Part shown: positions 1 to 8,794 of the stretch, piece by piece
Layout of the letters: every line of letters begins with the position of its first letter
Position numbering within the stretch: position 1 is the stretch's first letter
Assembly: GCF_002217755.1 (NCBI RefSeq)
Contig: NZ_BCFL01000022.1
Span: 124,001-188,000 of the forward strand
From: Streptomyces hyaluromycini
GTDB taxonomy: Bacteria > Actinomycetota > Actinomycetes > Streptomycetales > Streptomycetaceae
Direction: 5' to 3'
Length of the DNA: 64,000 bases
Made by a program: the position numbers and the translations under genes
Notes under the pieces: model-generated
The model's database searches: none
What the model was told of the DNA's origin: nothing
Seen by the model: the letters and a program-made list of their open reading frames with translations, nothing else

Positions 1-1502
1 GCCGGGATACGGCCGTGATGCAGGGCCAGCGCGGTCTTGATCAGGCCGATAATGCCGGCCGCGCCTTCGAGGTGGCCCAGATTGCTCTTGACCGATCCGA
101 TCAGCAGTGGCTGGTCGGGCTGCCTGTCACGTCCGACGACCGCTCCGAGGGCGGTCCCCTCGATGGGGTCTCCCAGCAGGGTGCCGGTCCCGTGCGCCTC
201 GACGTAATCGACGTCGGCCGCGTGGATGCGTGCGTCGCGCAGGGCGTCCCGCAGCAGCGCTTCCTGCGCCGCCGGGTTGGGTGCCATAAGACCCGCCGAG
301 CGGCCGTCCTGGTTCACGGCGGTGCCCCTGATGACGGCGAGCACCCTGTCGCCGTCGCGCCGGGCGTCGGCGAGCCGCTTGAGCACGACGACGCCGCAGC
401 CCTCACTGCGGGTGAATCCGTCCGCCGCGGCGTCGAAGGGTTTGCACCTGCCGTCCGCGGCCAGTGCGCCGGCCTGGTCGAGGGAGGCCGTGACCGCCAG
501 GGACAGAAGGAGATTGACTCCTGCGGCCAGTGCCGTGTCGCACTCCCCGCTGCGCAGGCTGCGGCAAGCCAGGTGCACGGCCACGAGGGACGACGAACAG
601 GCGGTGTCGACGGTGATGCTGGGGCCCCGCAGGTCGAGCAGATAAGACACGCGGTTGGCGGCGATGCTGCCGGCGGCTCCGGTGCTGGTCCACGCGGTCA
701 GTCGCGCGGGGTCCGAGGTGGTCAGATGCCCGTATTCGAGGGCGCTCAGGCCGACGAAGACCCCGGTGGATGTGCTCTGCAGGGCGGGGGCAGGTACGCC
801 CGCGTGGTCCAGTGCCTCGCAGACGACTTCGAGCAGCAGCCGTTGCTGGGGATCCATGACTTCGGCCTCGTGGGGCGTGATGCCGAAGAACTTGGCGTCG
901 AACCCCTCGATGTCGTCGAGAAAGCCACCCCACTGTGTGGTGGATTCCATGAGGGCGGTGACCTCGGGCGCCGTGCCGGCGAAGTTCGGCCAGCGTTTCT
1001 CGGGCACCCGGCCGACCGTGTCCGTTCCCGCCATCAGCTGGTCCCAGAACGCGTCCGGCCCGTGTACGTTGCCGGGCAGACGGCACCCGATGCCGACGAC
1101 GGCGATGGCACCGTCGTCGGTGCGGGCGGCGGCGGCCTCCTCATCGGGCGTACGGGGCTGCCGGTCCGGCTGCGCGGCGTCGGTCTGGCCGGCGTTCGTC
1201 AGGGCGGCAACGAGTTGTCCGATGGTGGGGTACTCCCACAGCAGCGTGGCGGACAGTGATCGGTCCAGGATCTTCTCCAGTTCGCCGGTCAGTCCGACGG
1301 CGTCGCGGGAGGTGAGGCCGTACTCCGCCAGAGGACGGCCGTCGTCGAGTTGTTCCGGCGAGATGCCGCTGATGTCCGAGACCAGCCGCACCAGTGCGTT
1401 CCGCAGCTCGCCAGCGCCCGATCCGGAGCGGCCGTCTGCGATGGAGATGGTGGCCTCGGCGTTGTCCTCGACCGGGTCCTGGTGTCCGCCTGGCTGGTTC
1501 AT
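1..1502 (-). CDS. Type I polyketide synthase, N-terminal ACP-KS part (runs off left edge)
   Basis: Start ATG at 1502 overlaps the stop of the upstream fatty acyl-AMP ligase by four bases (ATGA), so the pair is translationally coupled. About 500 residues are visible. Residues 30-110 form an acyl carrier domain with the phosphopantetheine serine at about residue 65 (YGLTSRD). From about 135 a ketosynthase begins (IAVVGIGCRLPG) with the full catalytic triad: Cys302 in DTACSSS, His437 in EAHGTGT and His477 in SNLGH, at the normal family spacing of 135 and 40 residues. The order FAAL then ACP-KS matches systems where an adenylated fatty acid is loaded on the first ACP and passed to the KS, as in mycobacterial FadD32-Pks13. 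Downstream domains lie outside the window, so the product is unknown. Confidence 0.93.
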   Translation of the reverse strand, partial: MNQPGGHQDPVEDNAEATISIADGRSGSGAGELRNALVRLVSDISGISPEQLDDGRPLAEYGLTSRDAVGLTGELEKILDRSLSATLLWEYPTIGQLVAALTNAGQTDAAQPDRQPRTPDEEAAAARTDDGAIAVVGIGCRLPGNVHGPDAFWDQLMAGTDTVGRVPEKRWPNFAGTAPEVTALMESTTQWGGFLDDIEGFDAKFFGITPHEAEVMDPQQRLLLEVVCEALDHAGVPAPALQSTSTGVFVGLSALEYGHLTTSDPARLTAWTSTGAAGSIAANRVSYLLDLRGPSITVDTACSSSLVAVHLACRSLRSGECDTALAAGVNLLLSLAVTASLDQAGALAADGRCKPFDAAADGFTRSEGCGVVVLKRLADARRDGDRVLAVIRGTAVNQDGRSAGLMAPNPAAQEALLRDALRDARIHAADVDYVEAHGTGTLLGDPIEGTALGAVVGRDRQPDQPLLIGSVKSNLGHLEGAAGIIGLIKTALALHHGRIP

Positions 1503-3280
1503 ACGTCGCCGGTCTCTCTCTGTACGTGCGTGTCGGAGGTCCAGGCACCCCGGAGGTAATGCTCACGGCAGGCGCTGCGGGCGACCTTCCCGCTGGTGGT
1601 GTGGGGTACGGTGCCGGGCTGGGCGAGGACGAAGTCGTGCATCGCGATGGCGTGACCGGCGGACACCGCCACGCGTACCGCGCGTGTCACCTCGTCCCGG
1701 ACCCTGTGGGGTTCCGTGAGGTCACGGACATGCTCGGCTACGACGACCAGGCGTTCTCCGTCGTCGGTGGGAACGGAGAATGCCGCGGTGTGATGACGGC
1801 GGATCGCCGGGTTGGCGTTCTCGACGGTGTGCTCGATGTCCTGCGGATAGTGATTGGTCCCGTCGATGATCACGAGATCCTTTAGGCGACCGGTGATGTA
1901 GAGGTGGTTTTCGTGCCACACCCCGAGATCTCCCGTGCGCAACCAGTGCTGCGTCTCCGCGCCCGGGTTGTCGCCGTGGAGGGTGGCGCGGAAGGTCGCC
2001 TCGCTCTGTTCCGGGCTTCCCCAGTAGCCGCGTCCGACGTTGGGGCCGCGCAGCCAGATCTCGCCCACACGCCCGTCCTCCAGCCGGACGAGGCCGACCG
2101 GGTCGACGACGGTGGCCTCCTGGTCGGTGGGCCGCCCGCAGCCGACCAGACGGCTCACGGCCTGTGCCTCGGTGCCCTCGGCCGGCCGGGCGGTGCCGGC
2201 CGCCAGCGCGTCGCGGTCGAAGGAGGTGACGGTCGGTTCCTCACCGGCCGGTGAGGCAGACACGAACACGGTCGCCTCGGCCAGCCCGTAGGACGGACGC
2301 ATCGCCGTGGGGACCGCGCCGACTGGGGCGAAGGCCTGCTGGAACCGTTGGAGCGTCTGCTCGGCGATGGGTTCGCTGCCGTTGACCATGGCGGCGACCG
2401 ACCCCAGCGACAGCGTTGCGCGATCCTCGTCGGTGACGCGGCGCACACAGTAGTCGTACGCGAAGTTGGGCGCGGCGGTGAGCGCACCCGGGTGTTCGCT
2501 GAGCAGCCGCAGCCAGCGGACGGGCTGCTGGACGAAGGCCAGCGGATCCATGAACACGGAGTGGACGTTGCCGACGACGGGAAGCACGATCGCCAGCACG
2601 AGCCCCATGTCGTGGTACAGGGGAAGCCAGCCGACGGTGCAGTTGCGCCCGGCTCGGATGCCGTACGCCTTCAGCGCCTGGCGTGCGTTGGCGCAGACGT
2701 TGGCGTGGGTGATCTCCACGCCGGACGGCATGCGGGTGGAGCCCGAGGTGTACTGCAGGTAGGCGCACTCCTCGGGGCGTGGATGAGAATGCTCACCGTC
2801 CGCTGGTTCGGCCCATGCCGCCCAACCCGAGAGCAGGTCCTCCTCGGTGACCACACGCACGCGGAGGCCGTCCTGGTTGGCGCAGAACTTTTCTGCGGCC
2901 TGAAGCGAGTCGGGGCTGGTGAGGGCGAGCACCGGGTCGGCGTCGGCGAGCGCAGCGGCCAGTTTCTCCGCATGGCCCGGCAGAGTCGGGGGGAACAGGG
3001 GAACGGCGATCGCACCGGCGCACGTGACCGCGAGGAAGCCGACGATGTAGTCCAGGTTCTGCGGCCCCACGAGGGCCACCCGCTCGCCGACCGCACCGCC
3101 GCGACGCAGGACCGACGCGAGGGTACGGACCCTCTTCTCCAGTTGGCGCCATGTCAGAGAGGCGGAGGCTCCTTCGCGATCGGTGCTGAAGTCCACGAAA
3201 GTGAACGCATTTTCGGCGGGGGCCCGCTCCGCAGCCCGAGTGAGATGATGACTGATCGTGTCTTCCATGGTTTTCCGCAT
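1499..3280 (-). CDS. Fatty acyl-AMP ligase (FAAL)
   Basis: 593-residue adenylate-forming enzyme that activates a fatty acid as acyl-AMP and transfers it to an ACP, here most likely the N-terminal ACP of the coupled PKS. Visible motifs are the AMP-binding loop YTSGSTRMPSG from about residue 177, the FAAL-typical GWLPLYHDMGLV, RTGDLG, and near the C-terminus KDLVIIDGTNHYPQDIE, which is characteristic of FAAL rather than acyl-CoA ligases. A C-terminal lysine is present in TSGKVARS. An internal ATG four codons in (3268) has a GGAAA upstream and could be the true start. The promoter must lie in the 3281-3621 divergent region shared with the exporter. Confidence 0.93.
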   Translation of the reverse strand: MRKTMEDTISHHLTRAAERAPAENAFTFVDFSTDREGASASLTWRQLEKRVRTLASVLRRGGAVGERVALVGPQNLDYIVGFLAVTCAGAIAVPLFPPTLPGHAEKLAAALADADPVLALTSPDSLQAAEKFCANQDGLRVRVVTEEDLLSGWAAWAEPADGEHSHPRPEECAYLQYTSGSTRMPSGVEITHANVCANARQALKAYGIRAGRNCTVGWLPLYHDMGLVLAIVLPVVGNVHSVFMDPLAFVQQPVRWLRLLSEHPGALTAAPNFAYDYCVRRVTDEDRATLSLGSVAAMVNGSEPIAEQTLQRFQQAFAPVGAVPTAMRPSYGLAEATVFVSASPAGEEPTVTSFDRDALAAGTARPAEGTEAQAVSRLVGCGRPTDQEATVVDPVGLVRLEDGRVGEIWLRGPNVGRGYWGSPEQSEATFRATLHGDNPGAETQHWLRTGDLGVWHENHLYITGRLKDLVIIDGTNHYPQDIEHTVENANPAIRRHHTAAFSVPTDDGERLVVVAEHVRDLTEPHRVRDEVTRAVRVAVSAGHAIAMHDFVLAQPGTVPHTTSGKVARSACREHYLRGAWTSDTHVQRETGDV

Positions 3281-3621
3281 GAAGTCACCGAACCTTCGTT
3301 CACGACAGACAGCGGGGCTTCTCGGCCGTCAGCCATTCCGGAGAATTGACGACAGACATCGCTGCCCGTCATCCATCTCCCATGCATGGTGGCAGTGCTG
3401 GTGATCAGTAAAACGTATAGGCATACCGTGGGACGCAACGCCACGCCGGGAGTCCTGCCAGGCCGACCTGCAGGAAAGCGAGCGGCGCTTCCCGCACACC
3501 GGATGCCGTAATCAGAGCGCCCCGGAGTCGCGCCTGCCATGCCCACGGGGCAGAGTACGAAGAAGGGCGCGCGGAACGTGGCGGCCACTTACCGCCGTCG
3601 GTGCTACTCAAGGCAGGTACC
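3281..3621. other. Divergent intergenic region between FAAL and MFS exporter
   Basis: About 340 bases with no convincing gene. It must hold the promoters of both the FAAL-PKS unit (leftward) and the exporter (rightward). It is less GC-rich than the flanking genes around 3330-3430 and contains a CCATGCATGG palindrome, but I could not settle on a -35/-10 pair or an operator. Confidence 0.5.
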
Positions 3622-5067
3622 GTGAGTCGACTGCGTGTCCTCGCCATCCTCGTGGCCGTGCTGCTGCCGTCCTTCATGACCGCCTTGGACAACACCGTCG
3701 TCAATGTGGCACTGCCTCAGATTCAGGCCGAACTCGCATTGAGCGAGGCCGACCTCAAATGGGTGGCGGCCATTTACCCTCTCACCCTCGCGAGCCTTCT
3801 GCTGCTGGGCGGGCATCTGGCGGACACCGTCGGGCGGCGTGCGACGCTGTCGCTCGGTGTCGCACTCTTCACCGTCGCATCGGTCGGGTGCAGTGCGGCG
3901 CCCTCCGGGATGGCGTTGATCGCCTGCCGGGGGCTGCAGGGAGCGGGCGCTGCGCTGATCCTGCCAGCCTCACTGGCGGTCCAGTCGCATGATCTGCCGC
4001 CCCGGGTGCGCAATGCCGCCTTCAGCGCCACCACTGCGGCGTTGGCGTCCGCGCTGGCCTGCGGCCCTGTGGTCTCCGGTGTCATGACACAGCACTTGGG
4101 CTGGGAGTCCGTGTTTGCCATGAACGCGCCGCTGGGTTGCGCCAGTCTCCTCGTCGGCTTCCTCATCCCCCGGCCCGGACCCTCGACCCGTGCCGCGTCC
4201 CCGGCCTCGGCCACGCTCTCGCTCCGCGTCGTCGCGTTGGCCTGTTGCTCGCTGGCGGCCCTTGCCTACTGCCTGATCGAAGGGCCTGAACAAGGCTTCG
4301 ACGCCCTTCCCGTCGCCACGTCAGGGGGAGTCGTCGTCGCATCGGCCGCCGGCCTGTCCTACGAACTGACATCGCGCCGGAACACCGTGCTGCGACTCCT
4401 CTTCCGGCAACGCCCTTTCGTCGGCGGAATCATTACTCAACTGCTGTGGGGCCTGAGCGTAAGCGGAGTCTATTTCTTTACGTCCCGGTTTCTGCAGAAC
4501 GGCCTCGGTCTCGCCCCGACACCGTCCGGGCTGACATTCATGCCCGTGGCCCTTTCCGTGATCGTCGCCACCCCTTTCATTGCGCGTATGGCGCGCCGCT
4601 GGGGAGACGGCCGGATCTCCGCTGCGGGTCTGCTCCTGGTCGGCCTTGGGTTGCTGATGGTCGCGCTGGGCAGTTCGGGAGGGAAGCTCGTCGATATTCT
4701 GCCCGGGCTTTCAGCTCTCGGTTTCGGCTCCGCGCTGGCCGCTCCAGTGACCACCCGCGCTCTGGAATCCTCACCGAATCACCTTTCCGGAATCGCGGCC
4801 GGATTGTTCAGTGCCGCCCGTGAGGCGTCCGGAGTCGTCGGAATCGGCCTGGTGGGCGCCATCGTGTCGTTCGTGGAACATGCCGCAGCCGCCGCCGGGG
4901 CCGATGACTCGGGTGCCTTTCTCTCCGGCTACCAAGCCGGTCTGTGTTTCGCTTCGGCGCTGGTCGCGGCAGGAGCTCCCGTCGCGTTGTGGGCGCTGCG
5001 CCACCGCAGGAGCACACCGGAAGGCGACAGGGGTGCGTCCGCATTCACCTCGAAGCCAGGGCCGTGA
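3622..5067 (+). CDS. MFS drug exporter, DHA2 (EmrB/QacA-like) family
   Basis: About 481 residues, largely hydrophobic, with the family signature LPSFMTALDNTVVNVALPQ in the first membrane segment and the motif-A loop GGHLADTVGRRATL near residue 75. Proton-driven efflux of a small molecule across the cytoplasmic membrane is the family role. I chose GTG at 3622 because AGGCAGG lies 5-6 bases upstream; an in-frame GTG at 3601 has no ribosome-binding site. Position beside FAAL-PKS suggests it exports that cluster's product. An alternative is a tetracycline exporter (OtrB is of this family), since a ribosomal-protection gene remnant lies just downstream. Confidence 0.9.
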   Translation: MSRLRVLAILVAVLLPSFMTALDNTVVNVALPQIQAELALSEADLKWVAAIYPLTLASLLLLGGHLADTVGRRATLSLGVALFTVASVGCSAAPSGMALIACRGLQGAGAALILPASLAVQSHDLPPRVRNAAFSATTAALASALACGPVVSGVMTQHLGWESVFAMNAPLGCASLLVGFLIPRPGPSTRAASPASATLSLRVVALACCSLAALAYCLIEGPEQGFDALPVATSGGVVVASAAGLSYELTSRRNTVLRLLFRQRPFVGGIITQLLWGLSVSGVYFFTSRFLQNGLGLAPTPSGLTFMPVALSVIVATPFIARMARRWGDGRISAAGLLLVGLGLLMVALGSSGGKLVDILPGLSALGFGSALAAPVTTRALESSPNHLSGIAAGLFSAAREASGVVGIGLVGAIVSFVEHAAAAAGADDSGAFLSGYQAGLCFASALVAAGAPVALWALRHRRSTPEGDRGASAFTSKPGP

Positions 5068-5149
5068 CGCAGCCCGGCTTTCCGATACAGGGTGCGGTCC
5101 GCCCTGGGGCGAACCGCACCGGGATCGGCCGGAGCCTCCATCAGACCCG

Positions 5150-5385
5150 GAGCGGTTCGCCGAGGGGACGCTCGCGGTCCTGGAAGGTGCGGTACCCGCG
5201 GCCCGGGTGCACGGACTGGAGGAGCGGCTGCCGGGGCTGACCCGTGGCGAGGGCGAGCTGAGACCGCCTTCGACCACTACGCCGCGGTGCTGCGGGGGCC
5301 GGTCCCGGAGCGGCCGCGCACCGACCACAACCCGCTGAGCCGCAAGGAGTACCTGTTGAACGTGGCGGGCCGAGTGACCGGCTGA
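5150..5385 (+). pseudogene. 3' remnant of a tetracycline ribosomal-protection (TetM/OtrA-like) gene
   Basis: Two reading frames together encode a C-terminus like that of actinobacterial ribosomal-protection GTPases. The first frame gives AVPAARVHGLEERLPGLTRG and ends at GEGEL; the second continues ETAFDHYAAVLRGP and then RPRTDHNPLSRKEYLL to a TGA at 5383-5385. The frames join if one G is restored at about 5260/5261, so a single-base deletion explains the break. No GTPase domain or start is present upstream, so this is a truncated and frameshifted relic. Homology left of about 5150 is unclear. The family match is from memory of C-terminal sequences and needs an alignment. Confidence 0.65.
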
Positions 5386-5401
5386 GGGAACCGGTACGAA
5401 A

Positions 5402-5417
5402 CTTACTCGTGAGTCAG
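5402..5417. promoter_or_regulatory. TetR-operator-like inverted repeat upstream of the GH5 gene
   Basis: CTTACT-CGTG-AGTCAG, two 6-base arms with a 4-base spacer and one mismatch, 35 bases before the GH5 start. It is nearly the same as the perfect palindrome at 8706-8721 in the TetR/propeller promoter region, so the same TetR protein may control both. Inference from sequence only. Confidence 0.5.
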
Positions 5418-5452
5418 AAGTATTGACTGTGTCCGGAAACCACCGGACTGTA

Positions 5453-7309
5453 ATGGACATGACGAATTTCCGGGCACGACTGATCGTTGTCCTGGTTGTC
5501 CTCTGCGGATTCCTCGCGGTGGCGGGCACCCCGTCCGCCACCGCAGCCACCCCGTCCGGCTCTCTCTCGTTCGACGGCACCGCGCTCACCGTGCAGAACG
5601 GTCGTTTCATCGACGGCCAGGGCCGTGAGGTCGTACTGCGCGGCTACAACGTCTCCGGCGAGACCAAGCTGGAGGAGAACAGCGGCCTGCCCTTCGCCTC
5701 GGTCGCCGACGCGAAGAAGTCCGCCACCGCGGTGCGCGCCCTCGGCGGCGGCAACGCCGTGCGCTTCCTGCTCTCCTGGGCGCACGCCGAACCCGTCCAG
5801 GGTCAGGTCGACGCCACCTACCTGGCCAACGCGACCGCGCAGATGCAGGCGTTCCTCGACGCCGGCATCCGCGTCTTCCCCGACTTCCACCAGGACCTGT
5901 ACTCCCGCTACCTGTTCAACTCGGGCAGCTGGTACACGGGCGACGGCGCCCCCGAATGGGCGGTGGCGCTGGGGAACTACCCGGCCGAGTCCTGCGGTAT
6001 CTGCCTGTTCTGGGGCCAGAACATCACCCAGAACACGGCCGTCCAGGACGCCCAGTACGACTTCTGGCACAACAACTACGGCCTCCAGGACGCCTTCCTG
6101 GCCACCGCCCAGACCACCATGACCTACCTGGCCCAGCACCTGACGTCCGACGAGTTCGCGGGCGTGGTCGGCTTCGACCCGTACAACGAGCCGTACGCCG
6201 GCAGCTACGACTCCGGCGAGACCTCCCGCACCTGGGAGCAGAACCGGCTGTGGCCCTTCTACCAGAAGTTCCGGGCGAGGATGGACGCGGCCGGCTGGAG
6301 CAGCAAGCCCGCCCTCGTCGAGCCCAACCTCTACTGGAACGGCAACGTCACCAACCAGGAGGGCGGCCTGCTGGACGCGGGCACGCTCGGCTCGCGTTAC
6401 GTCTTCAACACCCACTTCTACGACCAGAAGGCCATCTCCGGCATCCTGATGTGGGGCAACGCCTCCGACGGCCAGTACAGCACCGACTTCGGCACCATCC
6501 GGGACCGCGCGTCGGCCGCCGGGACCACGGCGATCGTCAGCGAGTTCGGGCATCCGCTGTCCGGCACCACCTCCGGCAAGGCGCCCACCGTCGACAAGGC
6601 GATGTACCAGGCCCTCGACTCCCGCCTCTCCGGGGCGAACTGGTGGTCCACACCGGCCTCCTCGGGTCCGGTCCTCTCCGGTACCCAGTGGCAGTGGGAC
6701 ATCTACAACGGCCGCCACCACGAGCTGATGAACGACAACCCGGACAAGGTCCTCACCTCGGGTGACGCCTGGAACGACGAGGACCTCTCGGCCGTGAACA
6801 TGACCGACTCGGGCACCGTGACGCTCCGTCAGGACGCCCGGTTGCTCGACCGGATCTATCCGGGCGCCACCTCCGGCTCCACCCTCGCCTTCACCTACGA
6901 GGACCGTTCCCGGGACGGCTCCACGACCCTGACCTGGAACCCGGTGCCCAGCTCGCTGCCGAACGTGGCCGCGCTGGTCGGCTCCGGGCAGTACGCCGTC
7001 CAGGTCTGGCGCTCCAGCAGCGCCACCGCACCGACCGAACTCCACCTTCCGGTCTCCTTCCCGACCGCGTCCACCACCGTCGTCTCCGACCTGGGCACGG
7101 CCTACGCGCCCCCGGCGTACACGTCCTCGACCCCGGTCGGCGTGGCGGCGGAACCGGGTGGGACGGGCAGCCGCCGACTGCTGCTCACCGACTCGGACTC
7201 CGGCGTGCTGCACTTCGCGCTGGTGACCAACGGGGCGACCTCGCCCAGCTCCACCGTGCTCAACGCGGCCAAGGCGGAGCTGGCCGCCTGGGTGGCTGCG
7301 AAGTTCTGA
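5453..7309 (+). CDS. Secreted glycoside hydrolase, GH5 family (endoglycoceramidase/cellulase-like)
   Basis: About 618 residues with a Sec signal peptide (RARLIVVLVVLCGFLAVAG, cleavage near ATA-ATPSG). The catalytic domain starts with the GH5 entry motif VLRGYNVSGETK. The general acid/base is Glu246 in DPYNEP and the nucleophile is probably Glu364 in VSEFGHP. The C-terminal 130 residues form a beta-sandwich-like tail. Domain order and the long insert after WYTGDGAPEW resemble the endoglycoceramidase branch of GH5 (glycan release from glycolipids or flavonoid glycosides) more than true cellulases, and there is no carbohydrate-binding module. ATG 5453 follows GGA at a 5-base spacing; ATG 5459 is equally possible. 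A strong terminator follows directly. Confidence 0.85.
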   Translation: MDMTNFRARLIVVLVVLCGFLAVAGTPSATAATPSGSLSFDGTALTVQNGRFIDGQGREVVLRGYNVSGETKLEENSGLPFASVADAKKSATAVRALGGGNAVRFLLSWAHAEPVQGQVDATYLANATAQMQAFLDAGIRVFPDFHQDLYSRYLFNSGSWYTGDGAPEWAVALGNYPAESCGICLFWGQNITQNTAVQDAQYDFWHNNYGLQDAFLATAQTTMTYLAQHLTSDEFAGVVGFDPYNEPYAGSYDSGETSRTWEQNRLWPFYQKFRARMDAAGWSSKPALVEPNLYWNGNVTNQEGGLLDAGTLGSRYVFNTHFYDQKAISGILMWGNASDGQYSTDFGTIRDRASAAGTTAIVSEFGHPLSGTTSGKAPTVDKAMYQALDSRLSGANWWSTPASSGPVLSGTQWQWDIYNGRHHELMNDNPDKVLTSGDAWNDEDLSAVNMTDSGTVTLRQDARLLDRIYPGATSGSTLAFTYEDRSRDGSTTLTWNPVPSSLPNVAALVGSGQYAVQVWRSSSATAPTELHLPVSFPTASTTVVSDLGTAYAPPAYTSSTPVGVAAEPGGTGSRRLLLTDSDSGVLHFALVTNGATSPSSTVLNAAKAELAAWVAAKF

Positions 7310-7316
7310 GCAGTGC

Positions 7317-7358
7317 TTCGGCCTCCGGGGTGCGCCGCACCCCGGAGGCCGAATTTTT
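7317..7358. terminator. Strong Rho-independent terminator
   Basis: Perfect 17-bp stem (arms 7317-7333 and 7337-7353, TTCGGCCTCCGGGGTGC and its complement) with a 3-base loop, followed by T5. It lies between the convergent GH5 and propeller genes; the left arm begins with two T and the complementary strand has an A/T end too, so it probably works both ways. Confidence 0.92.
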
Positions 7359-7370
7359 CATGACGATCGG

Positions 7371-8618
7371 TCAACTTCCCGACGCGCCCGTCCAGTCGGC
7401 CTGCACATGGCCGAGCCGGACGCGCTGCGGATGGTCGCCGACCGGGACCGAGGTCACCTTCTGGCCGGTGCCGAAGTCGATGGCCGTCACCTGGTCGGCG
7501 CCCGCCTCGGAGATGATGCAGTCCTTGCCGTCGCCGCTCACCGTCGCCCAGTACGGGGTGGACGCGGTGACGAGCGGGCCCTCCTGGAGGGTGGCCCGGT
7601 CGACGATGGTGGCGTAGTTGTCCATCGTTCCGGCGACGCACAGCTTGGTGCCGTCCGGCTTCATCGAGATGCCGTGGTGGCGCGAGTCGAGGAGCCAGGT
7701 GGTGCGGTCGGTGCTGGTCGCCGGGTTCGCCGGCAGCGTCTTCACCCGGGTGATCTTGTCGGTGGCGATGTCGTACTCCAGGAAGCCGTTGAAGAACGAC
7801 ACCTGGAAGTACATCTTGGACCAGTCGGGCGTGAAGGCCGCGGGCCGGACCGCGTCCGAGAAGTCCGTCAGGCCGATCGCGTCCAGCCGGTCCCGCATGT
7901 CGATGATCTTGACCTGCTTGTAGGTGGTGGCGTCCGCGACGGTGATGTGCCGGTCGCCCTTCGTCCAGTCCCAGACCGGATCGTCGAGCGAGGTGGTGAC
8001 CTCGCCGATCGCCATGTTCCAGATGTACTTGCCGTCGGGGCTGAAGACGTTCTCGTGCGGCTTGTCCCCGGTGGCGAACTCGCCCAGTTCCTTACCGGTG
8101 TTGATGTCCAGCACCTGCACCTTGTTCGCGGTGGACGCCGAGACCGCGACCTTCGTGCCGTCGGGGGAGACGGCCATGTGGTCGGCGCGGTAACCGGCCA
8201 CCGGGAAACGCCAGTTGATCGTGTCGGTGGCGAGGTCGATGGAGACGACGTCGGCGAAGCTCGGGCGGGAGACGACCACGGACTTCCCGTCCGGCGTGGA
8301 GTACATGTCGTCCACGTACTGGTCGTGCCCCTGGCCGACCTCGTTGCGGATCGACGTGTAGTAGATCCACTTGATGGGGTCGGCGTTGATCTCGGCGATC
8401 CGCTGGTCCTTGTCGGGGATGACGTTGATCTGGCCGACCTTGGCGAAGTCGCCGGTCGAGTTCAGGACGGTCGCGGTGCCGTCCCAGTTGTTGCCGACGA
8501 ACAGCACCTCGCGCAGGGACGCGTCGGCCGCGGCGGTGGCGGCGGTCGCGGGTGCGGCGACGGTCAGGACGAGGGCGGCGGCCACGGAGCAAAGGTGCCT
8601 GGGTCTGAAAGCAGGCAT
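7371..8618 (-). CDS. Secreted YVTN-family beta-propeller protein
   Basis: 415 residues. Signal peptide at the N-terminus (MPAFRPRHLCSVAAALVL... cut near AAADA). Repeated propeller blades are visible through TPDGKSVVVS, SPDGTKVAVSA, SPDGKYIWNM, KPDGTKLCVAG and similar strands, the signature of YncE/YVTN and lactonase-like propellers. Start ATG 8618 has AGGAGAG about eight bases upstream; a longer open frame to 8792 lacks one. The gene is divergent from a TetR regulator, with a palindrome between them. A catalytic role cannot be read from the sequence; extracellular binding or lactonase-like activity are both possible. Confidence 0.85.
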   Translation of the reverse strand: MPAFRPRHLCSVAAALVLTVAAPATAATAAADASLREVLFVGNNWDGTATVLNSTGDFAKVGQINVIPDKDQRIAEINADPIKWIYYTSIRNEVGQGHDQYVDDMYSTPDGKSVVVSRPSFADVVSIDLATDTINWRFPVAGYRADHMAVSPDGTKVAVSASTANKVQVLDINTGKELGEFATGDKPHENVFSPDGKYIWNMAIGEVTTSLDDPVWDWTKGDRHITVADATTYKQVKIIDMRDRLDAIGLTDFSDAVRPAAFTPDWSKMYFQVSFFNGFLEYDIATDKITRVKTLPANPATSTDRTTWLLDSRHHGISMKPDGTKLCVAGTMDNYATIVDRATLQEGPLVTASTPYWATVSGDGKDCIISEAGADQVTAIDFGTGQKVTSVPVGDHPQRVRLGHVQADWTGASGS

Positions 8619-8705
8619 GACTGCTCTCTCCTCTGAGGGGGGGGTGGGACGCGTCCGTGCGGTCACAGGGTCACGAAATCTGAACACGGGCGCGTTCAAA
8701 GTGAA

Positions 8706-8721
8706 CTTACTGAAAAGTAAG
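8706..8721. promoter_or_regulatory. Palindromic TetR operator candidate
   Basis: CTTACT-GAAA-AGTAAG, a perfect 6+6 bp inverted repeat. It is immediately preceded by a second nested repeat GTTCA-AAG-TGAAC (8694-8706), and a TGAAC arm also occurs at 8681. The site is in the 176-bp space between the propeller gene and the TetR gene, as expected for an autoregulated divergent pair. Confidence 0.65.
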
Positions 8722-8794
8722 GAGGGGGTGGCTGAGTCCACAAGAGGCGTACGCGAGAAAATTGGCCATCGGGCGGTCGACGGAGGGGGCAATC

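Noticed and set aside
15..1259. Long plus-strand open frame opposite the PKS
   Set aside because: It is antisense to a PKS with a complete ACP and KS catalytic set; its Gly/Val/Arg-rich product is a typical shadow in high-GC DNA.
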